Of a stretch of DNA of 7,705 nucleotides, positions 1 through 5,693 are shown in pieces. The stretch spans positions 1 through 7,705 of the forward strand of contig JBFMDM010000110.1 of assembly GCA_040753835.1 (NCBI GenBank), written 5' to 3'. The notes under the pieces are model-generated. The model had not been told where the DNA came from. It searched no databases and saw only the letters and a program-made list of their open reading frames with translations. The translations under genes and the position numbers were made by a program. The stretch is from JACRIK01 sp040753835 (GTDB lineage: Bacteria > Planctomycetota > MHYJ01 > JACQXL01). Every line of letters begins with the position of its first letter. The stretch's first letter is position 1.

Positions 1-52
1 TTGCTGCTATTAATATTAACAGCGATTAGAATAGAGTCCTTGAATGTTGGTG

Positions 53-147
53 TCAAGAAAAATCAGCCACAAATCTGCCCGCACCTGCCTATCCAGGCAT
101 CCCCGGATGGACATCCGGGGGAAATCTGCGGCTGGATTTTTTCTTGA
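53..147. repeat. Imperfect long palindrome with internal hairpin
   Basis: The outer arms TCAAGAAAAA (53-62) and TTTTTCTTGA (138-147) are exact reverse complements. They are extended by AGCC (65-68) against GGCT (130-133), with small bulges. Inside, CCCCGGATG (101-109) and CATCCGGGG (112-120) form a perfect 9-bp stem. AAATCTGC also occurs as a direct repeat at 71-78 and 122-129, just outside the inner hairpin. The structure could be a small non-autonomous repeat, a REP-like element, or a bidirectional terminator using its A-rich and T-rich ends. No gene is visible in 1-175, so what it would terminate lies outside the window. The sequence shows the pairing directly; the role is inferred. Confidence 0.6.
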
Positions 148-175
148 TTGATAGATAGGGAGAAGGTGATTTTAC

Positions 176-204
176 TTGACCGGCCCGGGAATGAATGGTA
201 TAAT
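176..204 (+). promoter_or_regulatory. Sigma-70 promoter, extended -10, of the nucleotidyltransferase pair
   Basis: The -35 box is TTGACC (176-181), the spacer is 17 nt, and the -10 box is a perfect TATAAT (199-204) preceded by TGG (196-198), an extended -10 motif. Transcription should begin near 211, only about 4-7 nt before the ATG codons at 215 and 218. A second TATAAT at 205-210 is too far from the -35 box (23 nt). The TTG inside the -35 box is in frame with the downstream gene and could be mistaken for its start codon. Confidence 0.85.
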
Positions 205-214
205 TATAATAATT

Positions 215-415
215 ATGATGAGAGTTAAACGCAATAATACCGCGATTCTGCGGATGAAAGATGCGCCGGATACGGATTATGTCAGATTTCCGGCCGGCGA
301 ACGGGTGGCTTTTATCTGGGAATTAACCGCCGAGTTGTGGTCATTAAAGGAGCCAAAGAGTGCTCAACAAAGATTACAAAGAAATGTTGCAGTGCTTGTT
401 AAGCCGCAGGGTTAG
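215..415 (+). CDS. Small protein of unknown function, upstream partner of nucleotidyltransferase
   Basis: This encodes a soluble 66-residue protein with no signal peptide or membrane segment. The middle carries an RVAFIWELTAELW segment, followed by a basic stretch with RLQRNVAVLV near the C-terminus. From memory, small proteins with a similar WELT...RLQR pattern often sit directly before minimal nucleotidyltransferases; I could not verify this here. The start is placed at ATG 215 (or 218) because the promoter -10 box ends at 204. Longer models starting at TTG 176 or ATG 191 would begin inside the promoter. No Shine-Dalgarno site precedes it, so translation is probably leaderless. Its last 56 nt overlap the next gene in another frame, which suggests translational coupling. 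A role as antitoxin or regulatory partner of the nucleotidyltransferase is only inferred from the arrangement. Confidence 0.65.
   Translation: MMRVKRNNTAILRMKDAPDTDYVRFPAGERVAFIWELTAELWSLKEPKSAQQRLQRNVAVLVKPQG
346..352 (+). promoter_or_regulatory. Shine-Dalgarno site for the nucleotidyltransferase GTG start
   Basis: AAAGGAG lies 7 nt before the GTG at 360, within the coding region of the upstream small gene. It supports GTG 360 as the true start and implies that the two proteins are made from one transcript. Confidence 0.8.
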
Positions 416-809
416 GTTCCTGGTGGTCGGGGCTTACGCCATGGGCGCGCACGGATACCCCCGGGCCACCGGAGACCTGGATATCTGGGTCGAGCCCTCG
501 CCGGAAAATTCCGCTAAGGTCTACCAGACCCTGCTGGATTTCAAGGCCCATCTGGCAGAGATTGACCAGAAGACCTTTGCCCGGCCCGGCGTCATTTTCC
601 AAATCGGCCTGGCGCCCCGAAGAATTGATATCATCACCAAAATAGACGGAGTGGATTTCAAAAAGGCATATCCCAAGAGGAAAAGTGTAGATGTGGAAAA
701 TCTGAAGATTCCCTTCTTGTCCAAAGCCGACCTGATTAAGAATAAGTCATCAACCGGCCGGGATAAAGATAATCTGGATGTCAGATACCTGAAACAGCGT
801 CAGTCATAA
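360..809 (+). CDS. Minimal nucleotidyltransferase-fold protein
   Basis: This 149-aa soluble protein has the nucleotidyltransferase core signature. VVGAYAMGAHGYPRATGDLD spans residues 22-41, with metal-binding aspartates D39 and D41 and a likely third carboxylate at D90 (RRIDII). The C-terminal LSKADLIKNKSSTGRDKDNLD stretch is typical of small stand-alone nucleotidyltransferases annotated as MNT-like or AbiEii-like. The usual GG or GS after the first strand is GA here (G24-A25), a mild change. The family transfers a nucleotide to a protein or RNA target, and several members act in toxin-antitoxin modules. The target here cannot be read from the sequence. GTG 360 is chosen for its good Shine-Dalgarno site. 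It overlaps the preceding small gene by 56 nt and shares its promoter. No HEPN partner (RxxxxxH motif) is evident. Fold assignment is firm; biological role is inferred. Confidence 0.85.
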   Translation: MLNKDYKEMLQCLLSRRVRFLVVGAYAMGAHGYPRATGDLDIWVEPSPENSAKVYQTLLDFKAHLAEIDQKTFARPGVIFQIGLAPRRIDIITKIDGVDFKKAYPKRKSVDVENLKIPFLSKADLIKNKSSTGRDKDNLDVRYLKQRQS

Positions 810-944
810 AGCGCCGGATTAATATTCATTCCGCCAGGCCGCCTGATTCTAATCAATGAGTATTGTCCCCGAGATTCCGCCGGATTCCGGATTCTCCGAA
901 GTAAAACAAACAGAATATAATCTGCAGGTGTTGCGCCAATTTCC
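810..944. other. Intergenic gap with no gene seen
   Basis: I see no coding region here on either strand. Only weak imperfect inverted repeats are present (GCCGGATT against ATTCCGCC near 812-834), with no T-run after them, so I do not call a terminator. A TATAAT occurs at 916-921 but has no acceptable -35 box at the right distance. Confidence 0.5.
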
Positions 945-972
945 TTGACTTTATCAGGAGCGATGGTATATT
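945..972 (+). promoter_or_regulatory. Sigma-70 promoter, extended -10, of the signalling operon
   Basis: The -35 box is TTGACT (945-950), the spacer is 16 nt, and the -10 box is TATATT (967-972) preceded by TGG (964-966). Transcription should begin near 979-980, two or three nucleotides before the ATG at 982. An AGGAG at 956-960 lies 21 nt before the start, inside the promoter spacer, so it cannot serve as the ribosome binding site. Confidence 0.75.
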
Positions 973-981
973 TTTGTCAAG

Positions 982-2043
982 ATGTGTAGCAGAATACTGG
1001 TCGTGGATGATGACCGGTCAATCCTGGATGTGATAAGCGCGGCGCTCAGGTCCCGGGGCTATGAGGTGACGGCCTGCACGGACCCGGTTGAGGCCCTGGA
1101 CCGGCTGGAGAGCGGCCGCGATTTCGGTCTGGTCTTGAGCGACATCAATATGCCCGGCATCTCCGGCCTGGAACTGCTGGAGCGAATCAGGCAATCCCGG
1201 ACCGGGCTGCCGGTGATAATGATGACCGGCGCGGCTGAACTCCAGTGCGTGGTGGAGGCCATCCACAAGGGCGCCTTTGATTTCCTCATCAAGCCCTTTG
1301 CCAACGAATATCTTTATCACACGGTGGGCAAGGCGCTGCGCTACCGCGAGTTAATAGAGCAGGAGCGCCGTTACAAGGAGACGCTGGAAGAGACGGTCAA
1401 GACACGGACCGCCGAGTTGGCCGGCGCACTGGGGCAACTCAAGGATGTCAACCGCGATATGGTCCAGCGGCTGGCCGTCCTGTCCGAATACCGGGACGAA
1501 AAGACCGGACAGCACATCAAGCGCATCTCCGGCTATGCGGAACTCCTGGCCAGGGCAATGGATATGCCCCAGGATTTTGTGGAGACGATTTCGCTGGCCT
1601 CAATGATGCACGACATCGGCAAGGTCGGCATTCCGGATTATATCCTCTTGAAGGAGGGATACCTCACCAAGGACGAGTTTGAGATTATGACCGAGCACAC
1701 TAATATCGGGGTCGGGGTATTTGCCGGTTCTGCGCATCCTATCCTGAAGATGTCCTGCGCCATTGCCCTGAGCCATCACGAGCGCTATTCAGGCGGCGGG
1801 TATCCCCAGGGCTTAAAAGGCGATGACATCCCGATAGAGGCGCGGATGGTCACTATCTGCGACCAGTATGACGCCCTGCGCAGCAAGCGGCCCTACAAGC
1901 CGCCTTTTGAGCACGGTAAGGCGATGCGGATTATCACCGAAGGCGACGGCCGGACCGAGCCGGAACACTTTGACCCTGATGTTCTCAAGGCCTTTGTCAG
2001 GATGGCGGATAAGATGGAAGGCATTTGCCGGCAGTGCCAGTGA
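982..2043 (+). CDS. Response regulator with HD-GYP (c-di-GMP phosphodiesterase-type) output
   Basis: This is a 353-aa cytoplasmic protein. A REC domain (about 1-120) has acidic residues D9-D11, phospho-acceptor D54 and K104 (IKPF). A charged helical linker (about 121-160) leads to an HD-GYP domain (about 163-345). Visible metal-site residues are H178, H210-D211 (MMHDIGK), H239, H265-H266 and D294, and the GYP motif is at 273-275. HD-GYP enzymes hydrolyse c-di-GMP, so phosphorylation probably controls this activity. Two positions differ from the usual pattern: RDEKTGQH has Lys174 where trinuclear enzymes have Glu, and HHERYSGGGYP has Ser270 where Asp is common. ATG 982 is the only possible start, because an in-frame TGA lies at 946-948 with no start codon between. 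A hybrid kinase follows after 14 nt, evidently in the same operon and a likely phosphodonor. Confidence 0.92.
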   Translation: MCSRILVVDDDRSILDVISAALRSRGYEVTACTDPVEALDRLESGRDFGLVLSDINMPGISGLELLERIRQSRTGLPVIMMTGAAELQCVVEAIHKGAFDFLIKPFANEYLYHTVGKALRYRELIEQERRYKETLEETVKTRTAELAGALGQLKDVNRDMVQRLAVLSEYRDEKTGQHIKRISGYAELLARAMDMPQDFVETISLASMMHDIGKVGIPDYILLKEGYLTKDEFEIMTEHTNIGVGVFAGSAHPILKMSCAIALSHHERYSGGGYPQGLKGDDIPIEARMVTICDQYDALRSKRPYKPPFEHGKAMRIITEGDGRTEPEHFDPDVLKAFVRMADKMEGICRQCQ

Positions 2044-2048
2044 GGAGG
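2042..2048 (+). promoter_or_regulatory. Shine-Dalgarno site for the hybrid kinase
   Basis: GAGGAGG overlaps the TGA stop of the HD-GYP gene and lies 9 nt before ATG 2058. The nearer ATG at 2051 is in another frame and only 2 nt from the site, so 2058 is the start. The arrangement indicates one transcript with translational coupling. Confidence 0.85.
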
Positions 2049-2057
2049 TAATGCGTT

Positions 2058-4760
2058 ATGTATATCAACATCCCATTTCACGGGTTGATGGAGGGCCTGG
2101 GCAGCGGCCTGGCGTTCTCGGTGGCCCTGTTTCTCCTGACGCTTCTCAGATACCGGCGGGTCTGGGATAATTCCATCTGGCTGGCCTGCGGCCTGATGGT
2201 CCTGGCGGTCTTAGACGGGTTTCACGCCCTGTGCGAGAAGATTGACGATTATGTGGTCCTGATGCGCAGTTCAGCCGCGCTGGGCTCGGCCGCCTTTTTT
2301 GTATTATCGTGGCTGCCTGAACGGATTGCCGGCCGGGCCGGCTCCAGGGTCTTGTTCCTCGGCATGATTGTTCTATCTCTGCTCTTCGGCGCGGCATTCC
2401 TGGTTTTCCCTTCAGCCGTTCCGGCTATGGTCCGGCCGAACGGGTTCACCACAACCACAATGGCAATCAACCTGGCGGCCGGGGGGCTGTATCTGTCAGC
2501 CGCACTCAGGTTCTTTATCTTTTACCGTTCCAGAAGGACTGAGATATCCGATATTTTGTTTATCATCTTTTTTGCCGTGCTGGGGTTTTCGGCAATCTGG
2601 CATCCTTTTTCCGCGGCCTGGACCTGGCAGTGGTGGGGCTGGCATACGGCCCGGCTCTTCGGCTATATCGTCATCGGGATGTATCTCTTTACCAAATATT
2701 TTTACCTGCTTGAGGATATCAGGCGCACCAACCGGGCGCTAAAGACCCTGGGCGAGTGCAACCAGATCCTGGTCCGGGCTGAGGATGAACAGAAGTTTAT
2801 CAGCGATGTCTGCCGGATTATTGTGGAGTTCGGCGGCTACAGGATGGCTTGGTTCGGCTATGCCCAGGACGATGAGGCAAAGACGGTTAAACCGGTCGCC
2901 TCGGCCGGCTATGAGGATGGTTATCTGGAGAAACTGAATGTCAGTTGGGCTGATAACGAGCGCGGCCAAGGGCCGACCGGACGAGCCATCCGGACCGGCA
3001 AGCCCTGTATTGCCCGGGATATCAGGAACGACCCTAATTTCAGCCCCTGGCGGATTGAGGCGGTCAGGCGCGGCTATGCCTCGTCTATTTCCCTGCCGCT
3101 GGTTTCAGGCGGGCGCTGTTTCGGGGCCCTGAATATCTACGGCTCAGAACCGGATGCCTTTGATGCGGACGAGGTCAGGTTGCTTGAGGAGCTGGCGCTT
3201 GATTTGGCATACGGCATCACCACCTTGCGCGGCCGCCAGGCCAAAAGACAGGCCGAGGACCGTTACCGGAACACCCTGGACAATATGCTGGAGGGCTGCC
3301 AGATTATCGGCTTTGACTGGCGCTACCTTTATCTTAACGACGCCGCGGTTCGGCATGGTAAGAAGACCCGTGATGAACTGCTGGGCCGGACGATGATGGA
3401 ATGTTATCCGGGCATTGAGAAAACCGGGATGTTTGCGGCGCTTGAGCGTTGTATGAAGGAGCGCATCCCGCATCGTATGGGAAATGAATTCAACTACCCG
3501 GACGGCTCAAAGAGTTACTTTGAACTTTCCATCCACCCGGTGCCTGAGGGTGTTTTCATATTGTCTATGGATATCAGCGACCTCAAGAAGGCCGAGACCC
3601 AACTTTTACAGGCGCAGAAACTGGAGTCGGTCGGGACCCTGGCCGGCGGGATTGCCCACGACTTCAACAACATCATCGGCGCAGTCAAGGGCTTTGCGGA
3701 ACTGGCGATAATGGACACCGACAAATCATCGCCCATCCACGAATACCTCAGATACATCGTTTCGTCCACAGACCGGGCCGCAAACCTGACCCGGCAACTG
3801 CTGATTTTCAGCCGGACCCACAGCGCTGAATTAAGAACCCTCAACCTCAACGAGACGGTCAATAATATCCTCAAGATGCTCAAGCGTCTTATCGGCGAGG
3901 ATATTGCGATAGAAACCAATCTTGAACCCGGATTGGCTTTTGTCAAGGCCGACGCCGGGAACATAGAACAGGTCCTGATGAACCTGGCGATTAACTCACG
4001 GGATGCAATGCCCAAGGGCGGCACGATTACCATCAAAACGGAGAATGTTGTGATAGACGAGAAATACCGCCAACTTAATATAGAAAGCCGGTGCGGTAAT
4101 TTTGCTTGTCTTACTGTTTCTGATACAGGAAGCGGGATGAGCAAGGATGTTCTCTCGCGCATCTTTGAGCCGTTCTTTACCACCAAGGCGCAGGGCAAGG
4201 GCACGGGCCTGGGGTTGTCCGTGGTTTACGGCATTGTCAAAAAACACAACGGCTGGGTCAATGTCTATTCAGAGGTAGGACAAGGCAGTGTCTTCAAAAT
4301 CTACCTGCCTGCTGCGGCTGAAAAGACCGCGGCAAAGACCGAGACCCGCATTATCCCGCCTGAGCAACTCAAGGGCAAGGGCGAACGGCTCCTGGTCGTG
4401 GAGGACGACGAGGGCATCCGCAAACTGGTCAGCCGGGCATTGGAGAATATGAATTATCAGGTTCTTATTGCCTCAAGCGGCGCTGAGGCGCGGAAAATCT
4501 TTGAGCAGGAAACGGCCGGGGTTCATCTTATCATCAGCGATGTGGTCCTGCCGGATATCAACGGTATTGAACTGTGCGATGAACTCACCAGGGCAAAGCC
4601 GGAGGTCCACGTGCTTTTAAGCAGCGGCGATACCAGCCGGAGCGAATACGGCGACCGGATACAGGAGCGCAACATTCCATTTATTCCCAAGCCCTATAAA
4701 CTGAGCGACCTGTTCAAGACCATCAGGGAGATACTGGAGAGCAGGGGAGTGGGCGATTAG
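2058..4760 (+). CDS. Membrane hybrid histidine kinase: 7TM-GAF-PAS-HisKA-HATPase-REC
   Basis: This 900-aa inner-membrane sensor kinase starts with about seven hydrophobic helices (near 15-30, 40-58, 71-87, 98-118, 136-155, 163-182, 198-213) rich in His and Trp, including H8, H56, H182 and H196. A GAF domain follows (about 230-395), then a PAS domain (about 402-515). The HisKA dimerisation domain carries phospho-acceptor H534 in IAHDFNN. The HATPase has N646 (N box), D689 in DTGSGM (G1), FEPFFTT, and GKGTGLGL (G2). A C-terminal REC domain has E782-D784, phospho-acceptor D828 and K878. The HDFNN H-box places it in the HPK4-like group. It probably passes phosphate to its own REC domain and possibly to the HD-GYP regulator directly upstream. 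The ligand is unknown. Its TAG stop overlaps the stop of the convergent broken gene by two bases. Confidence 0.93.
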   Translation: MYINIPFHGLMEGLGSGLAFSVALFLLTLLRYRRVWDNSIWLACGLMVLAVLDGFHALCEKIDDYVVLMRSSAALGSAAFFVLSWLPERIAGRAGSRVLFLGMIVLSLLFGAAFLVFPSAVPAMVRPNGFTTTTMAINLAAGGLYLSAALRFFIFYRSRRTEISDILFIIFFAVLGFSAIWHPFSAAWTWQWWGWHTARLFGYIVIGMYLFTKYFYLLEDIRRTNRALKTLGECNQILVRAEDEQKFISDVCRIIVEFGGYRMAWFGYAQDDEAKTVKPVASAGYEDGYLEKLNVSWADNERGQGPTGRAIRTGKPCIARDIRNDPNFSPWRIEAVRRGYASSISLPLVSGGRCFGALNIYGSEPDAFDADEVRLLEELALDLAYGITTLRGRQAKRQAEDRYRNTLDNMLEGCQIIGFDWRYLYLNDAAVRHGKKTRDELLGRTMMECYPGIEKTGMFAALERCMKERIPHRMGNEFNYPDGSKSYFELSIHPVPEGVFILSMDISDLKKAETQLLQAQKLESVGTLAGGIAHDFNNIIGAVKGFAELAIMDTDKSSPIHEYLRYIVSSTDRAANLTRQLLIFSRTHSAELRTLNLNETVNNILKMLKRLIGEDIAIETNLEPGLAFVKADAGNIEQVLMNLAINSRDAMPKGGTITIKTENVVIDEKYRQLNIESRCGNFACLTVSDTGSGMSKDVLSRIFEPFFTTKAQGKGTGLGLSVVYGIVKKHNGWVNVYSEVGQGSVFKIYLPAAAEKTAAKTETRIIPPEQLKGKGERLLVVEDDEGIRKLVSRALENMNYQVLIASSGAEARKIFEQETAGVHLIISDVVLPDINGIELCDELTRAKPEVHVLLSSGDTSRSEYGDRIQERNIPFIPKPYKLSDLFKTIREILESRGVGD

Positions 4761-5525
4761 GTGATAGGGATGGCCTTTGTTTTGGGCCTGCGTTTTTTAG
4801 CCGTGCCTCTGATGTAGTTGATGTTGAGCATCTTGCCGGGAGTGAGCGTCCGGAATATGCCCTGGATGACCGGCCGGCCTTCTACCCGGATAAGATTGCC
4901 GGTGGCGTCAACCGGGATAAGTGAGCCGTCCTTGCGCTGGAGTTCTATCTGGAACTTCATTATTTTAATGCCGGACCGGATGAGTTTTGCGAATTGCTTG
5001 CGGAACTCAGCCCGGCAGGCCGCAGGATAGATATTGAGGTGGTTCATTCCGATGATTTCATTGCGGGTGCGGCCCAGAAGTTTTTCCGCCTGCTCGTTGC
5101 AGTCCGTGATTTTCCCGGTCCGGACGTCCATCGCCATAATCGGGTCTCGGCTTGGACAAAGAATTCGTGATAGCGCTATCCGGTATCGGTTACGACCTCA
5201 TAGACCTGGGGGATATTCTGGGGCGTGACTTTTTTACGCCCTTGAGGCGCAGTTTCTCAACCAAATAATAAATCTGCCCGGCCGGCACGCCCTTGGCTAC
5301 CTCGTAGATAAAATGGTCGTCCACATCCAAAATCCGGGCCAGCGAGACCAGGCGCTCAAACCGCGGCACCGGATAGACGTTGTTCTTGAAGAGGGAAAAG
5401 TTTTTGGCGTCCATACCCCATTTTTGGGCGATGGCGTAGTCCGTAATTTTGCCGCCCAGAACCAGGCGGATGAATTGGTAGAGGTTGGAAAATTTTCCGG
5501 GTCGGACTTTTGATATTCTACTCAC
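4757..5525 (-). pseudogene. Broken HTH-PAS regulator (two frameshifts, one in-frame stop)
   Basis: The N-terminal piece (GTG 5525 to TAA 5190, 111 aa) carries an XRE-like helix-turn-helix around ITDYAIAQKWGMDAKNFSLF. The C-terminal piece, open from about 5160 to TAA 4757, is a PAS domain (DPIMAMDVRTGKITDCNEQ and onward). Between them the homologous-looking sequence runs in a third frame: from the A6 run at 5230-5235 a -1 shift gives VTPQNIPQVYEVVTDTG, then TAG (5178-5176), then RYHEFFVQ, and a second -1 shift near 5152 joins SRDPIMAMD. RYHEFF followed by SRDPIMAMD is how a PAS domain normally begins, so an intact ancestor of about 256 aa is likely. It would have been a soluble DNA-binding sensor. 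Each shift is equivalent to one lost base. Assembly error is possible but would need three errors within 90 bp. The HTH piece could still be made as a short protein. Confidence 0.75.
5229..5235 (-). other. dnaX-type slippery heptamer A AAA AAG
   Basis: On the minus strand the reading frame is GTA AAA AAG, so A AAA AAG lies in the zero-frame phase required for -1 ribosomal frameshifting, as in E. coli dnaX. A -1 slip here continues into VTPQNIPQVYEVVTDTG before a TAG at 5178-5176. It marks the first break of the HTH-PAS gene, and a simple one-base deletion in the A-run is the plainer explanation. Confidence 0.4.
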
Positions 5526-5534
5526 AGTTGTTTA

Positions 5535-5540
5535 TCCTTT
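5535..5540 (-). promoter_or_regulatory. Shine-Dalgarno site for the HTH gene GTG start
   Basis: AAAGGA on the minus strand lies 9 nt before the GTG at 5525. It supports GTG as the start and shows that the 5' end of the broken gene keeps a usable initiation region. I see no clear promoter further upstream on this strand. Confidence 0.65.
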
Positions 5541-5606
5541 CCGATGTCTCACAGCCCAAGTTTGTATCTCTATCGGCACAGGGGAGCGATTTCATTAATA
5601 TTTTCA

Positions 5607-5634
5607 TTGAATTTTCCTGGCGGATGGTTATAAT
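5607..5634 (+). promoter_or_regulatory. Sigma-70 promoter of the second histidine kinase
   Basis: TTGAAT (5607-5612), a 16-nt spacer and a perfect TATAAT (5629-5634) form a good promoter. TGG stands two bases further from a perfect extended -10 arrangement (TG at 5625-5626, then GT, then TATAAT). Transcription should begin near 5641, giving a leader of about 53 nt. Confidence 0.75.
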
Positions 5635-5647
5635 ATATTACCAGCGG

Positions 5648-5679
5648 AATCCGGGGACATAAATTTGTATCCCCGGATT
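5648..5679 (+). repeat. Hairpin in the leader of the second kinase
   Basis: AATCCGGGGA (5648-5657) and TCCCCGGATT (5670-5679) are exact reverse complements, with a 12-nt AT-rich loop region. The stem ends directly before the Shine-Dalgarno site at 5680. It could tune translation or mRNA stability, or be a REP-like repeat. It shares ATCCCCGGAT with the hairpin at 99-120. Confidence 0.65.
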
Positions 5680-5685
5680 AAGGAG
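5680..5685 (+). promoter_or_regulatory. Shine-Dalgarno site for the second kinase
   Basis: AAGGAG lies 8 nt before ATG 5694 and directly after the leader hairpin. An in-frame TAA at 5679-5681 excludes any earlier start. Confidence 0.8.
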
Positions 5686-5693
5686 TTGCTTCT

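Noticed and set aside
176..214. TTG 176 or ATG 191 as the start of the small gene
   Set aside because: Both lie within or before the promoter -10 box, so a transcript from this promoter would not include them.
812..834. Possible terminator after the nucleotidyltransferase gene
   Set aside because: The inverted repeat has mismatches in the stem and is not followed by a T-run.
916..921. TATAAT upstream of the HD-GYP operon
   Set aside because: No acceptable -35 box is found 16-18 nt upstream, and the better promoter at 945-972 directly precedes the gene.
1868..2170. Plus-strand frame across the junction of the HD-GYP and kinase genes
   Set aside because: It overlaps both well-supported genes in another frame and has no motif or start signal.
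3515..4204. Long minus-strand open frame opposite the first kinase
   Set aside because: It lies wholly within the kinase core on the opposite strand, has no Shine-Dalgarno context or domain pattern, and its length follows from the codon bias of the real gene.
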